This document shows, piece by piece, positions 9,414-18,774 of a stretch of DNA of 37,378 nucleotides. Under the pieces are notes generated by a model, which worked only from the letters and a program-made list of their open reading frames with translations, made no database searches and had not been told where the DNA came from. Position 1 is the first letter of the stretch, and every line of letters starts with the position of its first letter. The stretch comes from Symbiodinium natans. Its lineage: Eukaryota > Sar > Dinophyceae > Suessiales > Symbiodiniaceae. Both the position numbers and the translations under genes were made by a program. The stretch covers positions 1 through 37,378 of the forward strand of contig CAJNDS010001064.1 in the NCBI GenBank assembly GCA_905221605.1. Reading direction: 5' to 3'.

Positions 9414-9494
9414 CCATATGTCTCACAGCAACTTGTATTTAAAACAACACTGTAGCGAACAACGACTTCAGTTTGATGTCGCGACGGATTCTAC

Positions 9495-9995
9495 CTGCGT
9501 GAAGCTATGGAGGCACGCCTGCGTACGTTGAGCTTCTCAGTTTCCGGCGAAGAAGACGCAGCAGTCTCGTCGTCAAAGCACCTCGCAGCGGACACAGCAT
9601 CGAGCACGGTATGTTTAACTTGCCTCTGAAGAGTCACACTGCCTTTGCCTGGTGGAGTAGATGTACTCCTTCAGCATGTTCCGGGCATCGTCCACATTGT
9701 CCGACCAGAAAATCCATTTGAGCTCGGGGTAGTACAAAAAAACACCCGGAACCTGCCCGCGAAATCCCATCGTTTCCAGAAGTGGATGCTGCGAGAGAAG
9801 TTCGCGCTCAGTAAGGCAATTGGACTGCGCACGACTGTGGAACTCAAATTCCACACTCGCGCTATCCGCTCGTCTACGCACGACTGAATGCAAACCGTTT
9901 CGCGCCACGCTCATCTCCAGGTGTGCTGCCGAATCCATTGGAGTGAACCGCTTCGGGATCTTATAGTTCGGAACATCCATGACCTGACGTGACAC
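9495..9995 (-). CDS. C-terminal exon(s) of the upstream multi-exon gene, frameshifted
   Basis: Frame 9995-9615 reads MDVPNYKIPKRFTPMDSAAH through LYYPELKWIFWSDNVDDARN to KEYIYS. A second frame then continues STPPGKGSVTLQRQVKHTVL through FDDETAASSSPETEKL to RRRASIASR, ending at a consensus donor CGCAG/GTAGAA (exon end 9495). The two read as one protein if a 1-nt shift is assumed near 9660. I recognise no family. The donor suggests splicing onward, possibly into the 9413-7800 module. Confidence 0.4.
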
Positions 9996-10266
9996 ACGTT
10001 ACATGCAAGATTTTATGGGCGCGTTCAGCGCCGCATAAGTTGCACTTGGCGGCTTTGCCTTCTTCGGTGGCGAGAAACTTTTTGTCGATGTCGCAGATCT
10101 TGCATTGTCCTTCTTGCTGCAGCACGTGTCGAAGTAAATATACTGAATGACATGTTACAAATTGCGTTCGCAGCCTGCGTTGGTGACGTTGATTTACATC
10201 GAGAAGACTGTGCATGTTCCTGCAGATATCGAGCAGACGCCATTGAGCTTCGTCCAAGGTACACAT
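9961..10266 (-). CDS. Zinc-ribbon-like exon
   Basis: It encodes DEAQWRLLDICRNMHSLLDV, then HVLQQEGQCKICDIDKKFLA and GKAAKCNLCGAERAHK. The pairs CKIC and CNLC, 20 residues apart, form a zinc-ribbon-like pair. The continuation into MDVPNYKIPKR (9980 onward) needs either a 1-nt shift or removal of a 19-nt GT...AG segment (9985-10003 region), which would be unusually short for an intron here. Function unknown. Confidence 0.4.
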   Translation of the reverse strand: MCTLDEAQWRLLDICRNMHSLLDVNQRHQRRLRTQFVTCHSVYLLRHVLQQEGQCKICDIDKKFLATEEGKAAKCNLCGAERAHKILHVTCVTSGHGCSEL

Positions 10267-10406
10267 CTTATGGACAAGAAGATAACTATACAGAGATCAT
10301 GTTCCGACTGAGCATCAGAGACCTGATTGCTAGTCGCCGGTGTCGCAGACGAATCCTCAGAGAAATAGGCCTGCGATGCACAGAATGTTGCTGCGAGTAC
10401 ATGCTT

Positions 10407-10571
10407 TCAGTACAAAAAAAAAGCGCTGCGAGTTCTGGCCTCCATAAAGCCGGGAATCTCGAAAACATCACGCAGAGTGTGCGGTCGCCTCACGTTTCCT
10501 TGTATCTCGCCGCCAGAGGAAATCAGGTCCCGATGAAGCATTTCCTTCATCCACCGCCTGATTCCAGCTGG
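10407..10571 (-). CDS. Probable exon WMKEMLHRDLISSGG
   Basis: A minus-strand segment reading RWMKEMLHRDLISSGGEIQG then RRPHTLRDVFEIPGFMEARTRS, open until the TGA at 10407. It lies in the same frame as the ORF ending at 10572 but after its TAA. Acceptor-like CAG sites at about 10560 would let it be spliced in. It reads as ordinary protein, and I recognise no domain. Confidence 0.3.
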   Translation of the reverse strand, partial: PAGIRRWMKEMLHRDLISSGGEIQGNVRRPHTLRDVFEIPGFMEARTRSAFFLY

Positions 10572-11070
10572 TTAGAGTGTGGACACGGCCTGTTGTCTAG
10601 GCGTCGACTGAGGGACATCGAGCAGGTGCCGCAAGAGCATCTCGCAGACAAGCGACTCAAGACCCGAACCAGGCATGTCCTTCGCGTGATTGTCGACAGT
10701 TTCCACAGCGGCGAGTTCCTTCCAGAGAAAGAGTTTAAGCGTTACAACGAAGACAATGGTAAGGACAGCCTCCAGGCGGAAAACTGCGTCAGCGCTGCTG
10801 GGATTGACGTAAATTTTGCCAGAGATGGGACAACTCTCGCAGAACGCCTGATCATCACACTGCGATTCTTGTGAGCAGGACACAATCATTGAATTACTAG
10901 CCTCCAGCTCCTCGTCAAAGAAAGCAGGCTCCCACTCGTGTCGCCGCTTTCCGAAATTAATAGAAAGCTCATCGTCAAGCCAGCGAAGAGCTATGAAGTG
11001 CCCCTGCGTGCCGATAACGTACTCTCCAGGCTGAGTGATGATAGTCTTCTTCACGAGCACTAGTGCCTTC
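10572..11070 (-). CDS. Peptidase-like exon with a GHFIALRW motif
   Basis: It encodes KALVLVKKTIITQPGEYVIG then TQGHFIALRWLDDELSINFG and CSQESQCDDQAFCESCP. The pattern G-x-Y-x(2)-G-x-x-G-H-F-I-A-L matches the His-containing strand of papain-like (C39/OTU-type) peptidases, where this His would be catalytic. I do not see a clear Cys partner, so an inactive or different fold is possible. After about residue 65 the frame stays open to the TAA at 10572 but may be partly intronic. Confidence 0.42.
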
Positions 11071-11128
11071 CTTGGATTGTGGTTGTTTGCAGTGTTTTAC
11101 GATAACCGTTAGTTTTCAGTGGAGTTGC
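11071..11128 (-). other. Probable GC-AG intron, 58 nt
   Basis: The exon ends CAGCCTTTTCA, the intron starts GCAACTCC at 11128 and ends ATCCAAG at 11071. Splicing restores NAILQPFQKALVLVKKTIIT and removes the TGA that ends the upstream frame. There is no suitable GT donor before the stop. GC donors are common in dinoflagellates. Confidence 0.5.
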
Positions 11129-11260
11129 TGAAAAGGCTGCAGGATGGCGTTGCCATCAGCCATGGCCCACAGTGGACCGTCCCGACTGTACGTCGCTTTG
11201 ATCCCATGGGCATGAAAGCAGTCCACCAAGCACACGTCCTCGAACTTCTCTTTGCCTGGG
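11129..11260 (-). CDS. Internal exon DPGKEKFEDVCLVDCFHAHG
   Basis: It encodes DPGKEKFEDVCLVDCFHAHG then IKATYSRDGPLWAMADGNAI and LQPFQ. It is bounded by TTTACAG upstream and a GC donor downstream, and is too short to appear as a free-standing ORF. The same gene continues at 11070. The two Cys in DVCLVDCFHAHG could be ligands or a catalytic Cys, but this is unproven. Confidence 0.45.
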
Positions 11261-11317
11261 CTGTAAACGATATTTCTTAAAGTCAGTAGCTTGCAACGAT
11301 AATGATATAGTCAAGAC
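11261..11317 (-). other. Probable GT-AG intron, 57 nt
   Basis: Donor CACGA/GTCTTG at 11317, acceptor TTTACAG ending at 11261. The join gives LWCDASHDPGKEKFEDV and removes an in-frame TGA. Nearly the same length as the next intron (58 nt). Confidence 0.5.
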
Positions 11318-11430
11318 TCGTGTGACGCGTCGCACCACAGTATCTGATCGAGAATACGCATGATGCGCTTACGGCAAGAGTTGCGCATGGAGAATCAGTA
11401 CACCTCGCCGCCGTCGTCGAGGAATGTTTA
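11318..11430 (-). CDS. Decayed exon FLDDGGEVY / FSMRNSCRK
   Basis: The frame reads TFLDDGGEVY, a TGA, then FSMRNSCRKRIMRILDQILW and CDASH up to the donor at 11317. Sequence on both sides of the TGA looks coding, so this is either a nonsense-mutated exon or two exons with an undetected intron. The 5' limit is approximate. Confidence 0.3.
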
Positions 11431-11461
11431 GTCGGACGTGGAATGAATTTCTTCCTGGTTG

Positions 11462-11596
11462 TCAGGTGATGTTTTTCTTGTGGAGTCGACGCATGTACGT
11501 CACGCAGTCCTCTCCGCGCAAAGCCTTTGTACCAAGCGTTGCGGGCCAGCGAAGTCCAGGATGGCATGTCCTGCTGCGACTGCGAATCTTCGGCAT
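11462..11596 (-). CDS. Candidate first exon with ATG (MPKIRSRSRTCHPG)
   Basis: ATG at 11596 opens a 44-codon frame: MPKIRSRSRTCHPGLRWPAT, then TKALRGEDCVTYMRRLHKKN, then stop at 11462-11464. The basic start and the GEDCVTYMRRLHKK segment look like genuine protein, and it lies immediately upstream of the peptidase-like exons on the same strand. The splice to the next exon is not resolved. Confidence 0.33.
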   Translation of the reverse strand: MPKIRSRSRTCHPGLRWPATLGTKALRGEDCVTYMRRLHKKNIT

Positions 11597-11747
11597 CTAC
11601 ATGATGTTTTGTTTGTGACTACATAATGGCCTCTGATAAAACGACTTTCTTCGTGCTGCGCCAGCTTGTACAGATTGCCTTGGCCGGCTTGGCACCTAGC
11701 GAGCAGTTGTGGCAGATATTTTCATCGACTCGAGCGTCTTCTCGTCG

Positions 11748-12385
11748 CAGAACCCAATCTGAACTTCTGTGATTTTATTGGAATGTGTCAAGTATGCAGG
11801 ATTCAAGCGTTAAATGTAAGTCTCGAAACATGTCCTTTGCTCCAGCAAACTGAAGATCTCCTCGTCGAGCTTGTCACCTAGCAAGCACTTGCGCCAATCA
11901 TTGAATTCGACTTGCTGTGTTTTGTAAGTCCAGAATCCAATCTGAACTTCTGTGATTTTATTATAATGTGTCAAGTATGCAGGATTCAAGCGTTAAATGT
12001 AAGTCTCGAAACATGCCATTTGCTCCAGCAAACTGAAGATCTCCTCGTCGAGCTTGTCACCTAGCAAGCACTTGTGCCTATCACTGAATGCAGAATCCAA
12101 TCTGAACTTTTTTTTATAATGTGTCAATTATGCAGGATTCAAGCGTTAAATGTAAGTCTCGAAACAAGTCCTTTGCTCCGGCAGATTGATGATCTCCTCG
12201 TCGAGCTTGTCACCTAGCAAGCACTTCTGCTAATCATTTAACTCGACTTCAGTGTCTTCTAAGTTTAGAATCCAATGTGAGCTTCTATGATTTTATTAAG
12301 ACGTGTCAAGTATGCAATATTAAACCGTTAAATGTAAGTCTCGAAACATGTCCTTTGCTTCGGCAATCTGAAGATCTTGTCGTCG
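11748..12385. repeat. Tandem repeat, four degenerate copies of about 160-183 bp
   Basis: Copies begin with AGAATCCAATCTGAACTT-like sequence at about 11748, 11931, 12091 and 12266. Each carries TCAAGCGTTAAATGTAAGTC and, except the last, CGTCGAGCTTGTCACCTAGC. Spacing varies because of internal indels. The array begins about 150 bp beyond the candidate first exon of the minus-strand gene and might be a subterminal repeat of the element. Positions 12386-12850 show no gene or repeat. Confidence 0.85.
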
Positions 12386-12852
12386 ACATCGGAATTCTTC
12401 ACAGCCTCAGACCTTCAGGCAAGAACTAGTACAATGAGGCAAGGCAACGATTATCACAAATGTAACTAGTAAGCTGTATTCAACAGACTGGCGTCCATAA
12501 CTTCCAGGTAGATGTGTTGTTGACTGTCTGCCTTGGACGAATGACATTGCACTAGGCTTTAACATGTGGAGCACGTGACGTAACGAGGTTCGCGCTCGAT
12601 GTGGATTAGCTTTTCGATGCTGGGGCTGCTGATCTGATCGGACCTGACGCAGCTGCAGTGATACACTAACAAAGATGATATCTTAAAGTCACACGTTCGC
12701 GATGAAATAACTATAGCAAAGTCACCTGAACAAGTGCCAGTGATAGATTGCCGCAATCCTCAGTTGTTTAAACAATCAACAGGTTACGTAGATACAGCGC
12801 GCGATCTCGCAATCGAGTGGATGACTCGACGTTGATGAGCCGCTGCGTCTGT

Positions 12853-13380
12853 ACCGGGCAGTCGTCACAGGCCCTGCTCATGCATGGAATACTAAGTGCG
12901 CAGAAGTAAACACGTACTCACAGGCGAGTCTACTAGGTCAACGACTCGTCAAACGAGCTGGCCGCAGAGTCAAGAATCTCGTGATTGGTCCTGGCACACA
13001 CTAACTCACACGACATCAACGACTATTGTATAGCCGGGCAGTCGTCACAGACACTGCTCTTGCATGGAATAGTAAGTGCGCAGAAGTAAACACGTGTCAC
13101 AAGCAAAGGCACAGCGAGTGTACTGGGTCAACGACTCGCTAAACGAGCTGGCCGCAGAGTCAAGAATCTCGTGATTGGTCCTGGCACGCAATAACTCACA
13201 CGACATTAACTACTATTGTATAGCGTAGTAACTTGTACGGCAGACGTACTCTCAAACAAATCTATAAGGAGCATGCTGAGTCCACAACTTGGCAGACGAG
13301 TTCGCCGTAGGATGAGGAATCTTGTGCTTAGTCCTGCGACGTACTAATTCGCACGACGCCAAAGACTATTATATAGCGCA
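12853..13380. repeat. Tandem repeat, about 180-bp unit, two good copies and one degenerate
   Basis: Copies start at about 12853 and 13033 with CCGGGCAGTCGTCACAG and share GAGCTGGCCGCAGAGTCAAG. A third, diverged copy spans about 13213-13380. No open reading frame is associated. Positions 13381-15228 hold no supported gene, only a short TA microsatellite at about 13931-13950. Confidence 0.8.
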
Positions 13381-15228
13381 GTGTCTTTGTACGAATGCTC
13401 CTCTTCAGGCGACCTGCTGGATCGATGTACCCTGACACAAGAACTCAAATAAAGCAGGAACGAATAACTAATCAAGTTCCACAGTAAGCATGAAGCATTT
13501 GCTTTGCTTCTTCGTCGTCTGCTTTTTTTGTTCCGACCTTAGGAATTCTAAAGATTTGTGATAAGCATGCGGAGCTTCTGATTACCAGGCACGATGAGTG
13601 GCTGGTCGTCAACGACTTTCGTAAGCACGAACCTGAGACAGCGGTTTGAAGTCAAAAATGTCTGGCATAATGCGCAAATTATCAGAGTGATCATACGACT
13701 CTGCGACTCTAAGTGCACGTATGTAAGGGCTGCACTCCTTTAAAAACTGCTTGGGCGTGATCACGGCGTCGGACTTCCTCGATAGCTTTTTTTTGAACGC
13801 AATATCTAAGTGCTATGCCCGAGCGTTAAGAACGTCGAAGTGGCAAGGCCTATAGCACGCAGACTAGCTGAGCACTGAACACGTCGCTTCGCCAGCGAGG
13901 TACACGCACCATGCATCCTTGATGTCTTGAACATATATATATATATATGTGGAAGACGCAAGTATATTGCCATTAAAATCTAAGCAACCGTTGCGGGATG
14001 AAGTCTGGCCCAAGGACTCAGTCTTCAACCTCAATGCATAAAAGATTTATATTGATTGAATAGAGTACACAATTAATAGTCGTCGTAACCCTTCGTCACC
14101 GTCATCCTCACAAAGCCATGGCATAGAAGACCAGCGCATGCTTGCCGACCTTGGTCTCAAGCTAATTGTGTACTACGAAAAGTGTTTACTCAATACTGAC
14201 TATGTTTGCAATGCGTCCGCGAGGCAGGTGTTGTACGGAAAGTGCCGCCTCAGCTTTTTTATTTCGGCTTGAGGTGATAACGTCACGCATTCAATAAGCA
14301 TCGTACGCATGCAGGGAACACATCCTCGCGCGATGGCCGCCGCCTCGTGTTAACAATATGCACAACATAGCGCGTGCGTGTGCGTGCCGAAAATGCGAAC
14401 AAGTAGCTGAATGGAAGGTTGTTCTTTGGCACAAGCTGCTCGAGCTTTTAATGTTGCGGTCACGCAGCGATTCAAGTCATGCTCTGATATAGCTTTTCAG
14501 GAAGACATCTGACTCGGTAAATGTTATATCATATATGTGAGCATGCCACATGAAGGCTATGCAAGTGGCAGATACATAAGAAAACAAGACGCAGCGGACA
14601 AAATAGCATGAATTTTACGTATGTCTTCAAATAAATCGAACGACGTGGGCTCTTTGAATTTTCTGGAGGCTTTCTGAAAAGCGTCAGAGGACCTATTAGA
14701 CTATAACACTTACATATGAATTTGAAACATTAAAGTGAATATTGAATAAAACATGTGCTTAAAAATACACATTAAAAGTACACATGTATTGAATATCTCT
14801 CCAGATAGAGGCAAATGATCATATTGCTTTCGAATGAATATACGGTTCTGCGACGCAGGTACAATAGCTTTAACAAAGGTTGTGCTTTTATTGCAATGCT
14901 GTATTTTCATGCAAGGCTTCGTCTAAGCAAGTACATGTGTTGTTTTCGCAAGAATAATTGTTACTGCGTTTAAATCTGTTGCATACTGAGTGTGTTTTGT
15001 GCTTGTTGTTAACTTTGCATTCGTGGTGCTTCCTAAACATAAACTGTTAAATTTATCTCACCAGAGCCACAATGAAGATGAAGCACTTCGTTCGTTGTCC
15101 TCGCACATCACGCAATGCAGTTGCCGATTCACTCACAAGCGTGGCTTCAGCAAATCCGCCAAAAACCTCAATGTGCTTCTAATTCTTACGCGAGTTGTGT
15201 ACAACTACTTTCATGTTTTTTTTTGCGT

Positions 15229-16137
15229 GAATCACATGTTGCAATTGGGGTTGCTCATAGCTGCAGTCTGAGTCACGCTCACCTCTCCTTCTCGAACACG
15301 TAGCAGTTCTTGCCTGCTGAATCACACAGTAGGCGACGTGAGCTGTAGTTCATTGCGTGCTTTAATCTTCAGCTTGCGAGCGGCAGGAAGAGTGCAGACT
15401 CGCTTTTAGCTCATGGACAAGCTTCTAGGACTCGAGTCAGGCAGCCGACTGTCCTGAATCACATGCTGCAATTAGGGGTTGCTCATAGCTGCAGTCTGAG
15501 TCACGCTCACCTCTCCTTCTCGAACACGTAGCAGTTCTTGCCTGCTGAATCACACAGTAGGCGACGTGAGCTGTAGTTCACTGCGTGCTTTAATCTTCAG
15601 CTTGCGAGCGGCAGGAAGAGTGCAGACTCGCTTTTAGCTCATGAACAAGCTTCTAGGACTCGAGTCAGGCAGCCGACTGTCCTGAATCACATCCTGCAAT
15701 TGGGGTTGCTCATAGCTGCAGTCTGAGTCACGCTCACCTCTCCTTCTCGAACACGTAGCAGTTCTTGCCTGTTAAATCACACAGTAGGCGACGTGAGCTG
15801 TAGTTCACTGCGTGCTTTAATCTTCAGCTTGCGAGCGGCAGGAAGAGTGCAGACTCGCTTTTAGCTCATGAACAAGCTTCTAGGACTCGAGTCAGGCAGC
15901 CGACTGTCCTGAATCACATTCTGCAATTGGGGTTGCTCGTAGCTGCAGTCTGAGTCACGCTCACCTCTCCTTCTCGAACACGTAGCAGTTCTTGCCTGTT
16001 AAATCACACAGTAGGCGACGTGAGCTGTAGTTCACTGCGTGCTTTAATCTTCAGCTTGCGAGCGGCAGGAAGAGTGCAGACTCGCTTTTAGCTCATGGAC
16101 AAGCTTCTGCGACTCGAGTCAAGCAGCCGACTGTCCT
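15229..16137. repeat. Tandem repeat, four copies of 227 bp
   Basis: Copies start at 15229, 15456, 15684 and 15911 with GAATCACATnCTGCAATT and end with CAGCCGACTGTCCT. They are nearly identical, so amplification is recent. The last copy runs directly into the 3' end of the minus-strand gene at 16119-16751, supplying its stop region. This suggests the repeat arose from, or recombined at, the gene's 3' flank. Confidence 0.92.
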
Positions 16138-16751
16138 TTGGCTGGCACTTTGCGCTGCCGCCACTCGCAGGTAGGCTTGTGGGTAGCCGTTGCCCTTTCA
16201 AATCCACGAAGCAGCTGGTCACACGCGGCGCAATACTTGGGATGATTTCTGTCACTAAATCCTGGGTAAAAAATGCCCTCTGCATTTTGAACGCGTTTGC
16301 TGTTAGGTGCCTTAGGCACAGGTGCAGCACGGGGCTTTCTTCGGGGTGGTGGTTTAGGCACAATCGCCTTCGGCGGATGTGCGGGGGAGCTCTTAGCCTT
16401 TGCCTTCGCAGGTGGCGCTAAGGGCTCGCGGGGCGCGGGCGAGGTCGTGGCCTTTGCTTCAGGCGCAGGAACTGCAGCGTCAATGGCTGCTTCGTCCGCT
16501 GAACAACTACTGCTAGACTCATCCGATGACGAGGCTCCAAAGTCGCTCAGCGAAGACAGCTCGGACTCGCTGGGGGCCTGGAAACCGGCATCAGTTACCT
16601 TAGCCCTTGCTGCAGCAGTCTTCCGCTTCGCCTTGTTGAATCGCCTAAGCCAGCGCTGCCATACCGTCCGCATCTCCGCTTTGATTGCCCTGGCATTTGC
16701 CTTAGCTTTCTTGTGTCGTTGGACGAGAACCTCGCGGCATGGCTTGGCCAT
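16119..16751 (-). CDS. Small basic protein with a C2HC-like zinc finger
   Basis: ATG at 16751 (MAKPCREVLVQRHKK) gives 210 aa. The first about 55 residues are Lys/Arg/Ala-rich. An acidic Ser/Glu stretch follows (SESELSSLSDFG and neighbours), then an Ala/Pro/Lys low-complexity region (PAKAKAKSSPAHPPKA), and a C-terminal finger CAAC-x16-H-x3-C with flanking basic residues (CEWRQRKVPAKGQSAA). This pattern suggests a nucleic-acid-binding protein, perhaps of mobile-element origin. Its last codons lie inside the final 227-bp repeat. I do not recognise the family. The high GC and skewed composition also leave some room for a fortuitous ORF. Confidence 0.5.
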   Translation of the reverse strand: MAKPCREVLVQRHKKAKANARAIKAEMRTVWQRWLRRFNKAKRKTAAARAKVTDAGFQAPSESELSSLSDFGASSSDESSSSCSADEAAIDAAVPAPEAKATTSPAPREPLAPPAKAKAKSSPAHPPKAIVPKPPPRRKPRAAPVPKAPNSKRVQNAEGIFYPGFSDRNHPKYCAACDQLLRGFERATATHKPTCEWRQRKVPAKGQSAA

Positions 16752-17066
16752 TCTGGGCGCGGTCAAAGGTTCAAAGCTTCCCTACTGCTAAACAGCTTGA
16801 GTGTAGTTGTGTCGTGGTTCACGCAGAAGTCACATTCACCAGCTGTCGATGCGATACTGCAAGTTTATACTCAAGTGCAGGTGTATTTGAAAGCATCTGC
16901 CTCCGCCAAGTCGAAGCGCATGTTGTTCGCATAGTATAGCGTGGACCTTCTTGCTCTGAAAGCGGAATGATTTCGTATACCGGGTGGACTGAGTGTTTCC
17001 GACATTTAGTTTTCAAGAAATTTCTCTACAAGTAAACTTCAGAACTCCTTGGTGACTACCCTTTTC

Positions 17067-17270
17067 CATTTTGTGTGGTATTTGCATGACTTTTGCAGCG
17101 CGCCAAGAAGATCTCAAAATTTTAACCCACAAATGCAAATGTTGTTCCTACCCTCTGCCGTTTTGTGTGGTGTTTGCAGGACTGTTGCAGGGCGCCAAAA
17201 GGATCTCGACAAATTTTGACCCACAAATGTTGTTCTTAACCTCTGCAGTTTTGTGTGGTATTTGCGTAAG
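17067..17270. repeat. Degenerate direct repeat, about 90-bp unit
   Basis: TTTTGTGTGGTATTTGC-like starts occur at about 17067, 17161 and 17249, with CAAATTTTGACCCACAAATG-like inner parts. The third copy is partial. Positions 16752-17066 hold nothing I can identify. Confidence 0.7.
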
Positions 17271-17322
17271 AGAATAAGCCTGCCAACAAACACATGGAAC
17301 TCAAAAATCCAATCACATACGA

Positions 17323-18289
17323 AGAGCAGCTTGATTTGGCTAAATCTTGCCCGAAGGCTGCCCGGCAAAATTTGGCCAAATCGTACGCGATGAGAAATGC
17401 GCGGCTAAATTTCGCAGAGCAGCCTTCGGGCAAGATTTGACCAAATCAGGCCGCGCATTTCTCATCGGATACGACGAGCAGTCCGATTTGGCCAAATTTT
17501 GCCCAAAGGCTGCCCGGCAAAATTTGGCTAAATCGGGCTGCTCGTCGTACGCGATGAGAAATGCGCAGCTCGACTTGGCCAAATTTTGCCTGGCAGCCTT
17601 CAAGCAAAATTTGGTCAAATCGAGCTGCGCATTTTTCCTCGCGTACGACGAGCAGCCCGATTTGGCTAAATTTTTCCCGAAGGCTGCCCGGCAACATTTG
17701 GCTAAATCGGGCTGCTCGTCGTACGCGATGAGAAATGCGTAGCTCGATTTGGCCAAATTTTGCCTGGCAGCCTTCAAGCAAAATTTGGCCAAATCGAGCT
17801 GCGCATTTCTCCTCGCGTACGAGGAGCAGCTCGATTTGGCCAAATTTTGCCCGAAGGCTGCCCGGCAAAATTTGGCCAAATCGGGCTGCTCGTCGTACGC
17901 GATGAGAAATGCGTAGCTCGATTTGGCCAAATTTTGTCTGGCAGCCTTCAAGCAAAATTTGGCCAAATCGAGCTGCGCATTTCTCCTCGCGTACGAGGAG
18001 CAGCTCGATTTGGCCAAATTTTGCCCGAAGGCTGCCCGGCAAAATTTGGCCAAATCGGGCTGCTCGTCGTACGCGATGAGAAATGCGTAGCTCGATTTGG
18101 CCAAATTTTGCCTGGCAGCCTTCAAGCAAATTTTGGCCAAATCGAGCTGCGCATTTCTCCTCGCGTACGAGGAGCAGCTCGATTTGGCCAAATTTTGCCC
18201 GAAGGCTGCCCGGCAAAATTTGGCCAAATCGGGCTGCTCGTCGTACGCGATGAGAAATGCGTAGCTCGATTTGGCCAAATTTTGCCAGA
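17323..18289. repeat. Palindromic satellite, 174-bp unit
   Basis: Regular units (GAGGAGCAGCTCGATTTGGC at 17821, 17995 and 18169; degenerate units before) are built of inverted arms. Within a unit, AGCTCGATTTGGCCAAATTT and its complement form a 23-bp stem around a loop of about 14 nt. A second inverted pair surrounds CCGAAGGCTGCC. 174 is a multiple of 3, which explains the long repetitive ORFs on both strands. These are not genes. Confidence 0.88.
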
Positions 18290-18373
18290 GTCATGCTTAT
18301 GCAAACTTGAACCTAAAATCTTAGGCATCAGGGCTTGCGATGTAGCGCTTGCGGTGAAAACTTCAACTCAAAA

Positions 18374-18745
18374 TGTTATTATCACAATTATGATAATTGT
18401 ACTTGGGAGCTTAAAGTTATCATAATTATGATAACTCTGCTTGGGGAGCTTAGAGTTATCATAATTATGATAACTCATCTTGGGGAGCCTGTAGTTATCA
18501 TAATTATGATAACTCAGCTTGGGGAGCCTAAAGTTATCATAATTATGATAACTCAGCTTGGGGAGCCTGAAGTTATCATAATTATGATAACTCAGCTTGG
18601 GGAGCCTAAAGTTATCATAATTATGATAATTCAGCTTGGGGAGCCTGAAGTTATCATAATTATGATAACTCGGCTTGGTGCCTAAAGTTATCATAACTAT
18701 GATAACTCAGGCTAAGGAATGCAATGTTATCACAATTATATTAAT
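18374..18745. repeat. Palindrome array, 39-bp unit, about nine copies
   Basis: Each unit contains the perfect 20-bp palindrome GTTATCATAATTATGATAAC followed by a spacer like TCAGCTTGGGGAGCCTGAA. Seven central copies are nearly identical and the outer ones are degenerate. The unit is a multiple of 3, so both strands appear open. No coding function is implied. Confidence 0.92.
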
Positions 18746-18774
18746 TAAAAATATCCTGGCGAAATTCTTCTAAA

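Noticed and set aside
9985-10003. 19-nt GT...AG segment restoring frame in the zinc-ribbon gene (and a 25-nt one near 10270)
   Set aside because: Much shorter than the other introns here. A 1-nt indel explains the shift equally well.
10152-10874. 240-codon plus-strand ORF
   Set aside because: It runs antisense to better-supported minus-strand exons (GHFIALRW exon, zinc ribbon) and has no domain or plausible composition.
1-11750. Terminal inverted repeats of the large DNA element
   Set aside because: I compared the window start with the region after 11.6 kb by eye and found no convincing match. The left end may lie outside the window.
17340-18425. Repetitive 220-312-codon ORFs on both strands
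   Set aside because: They arise because the 174-bp unit is divisible by three and palindromic. Several frames are open at once, which is not coding behaviour.
18374-18745. CRISPR-like look of the regular palindrome array
   Set aside because: Spacers are repeats of each other, not unique, and the context is eukaryotic.
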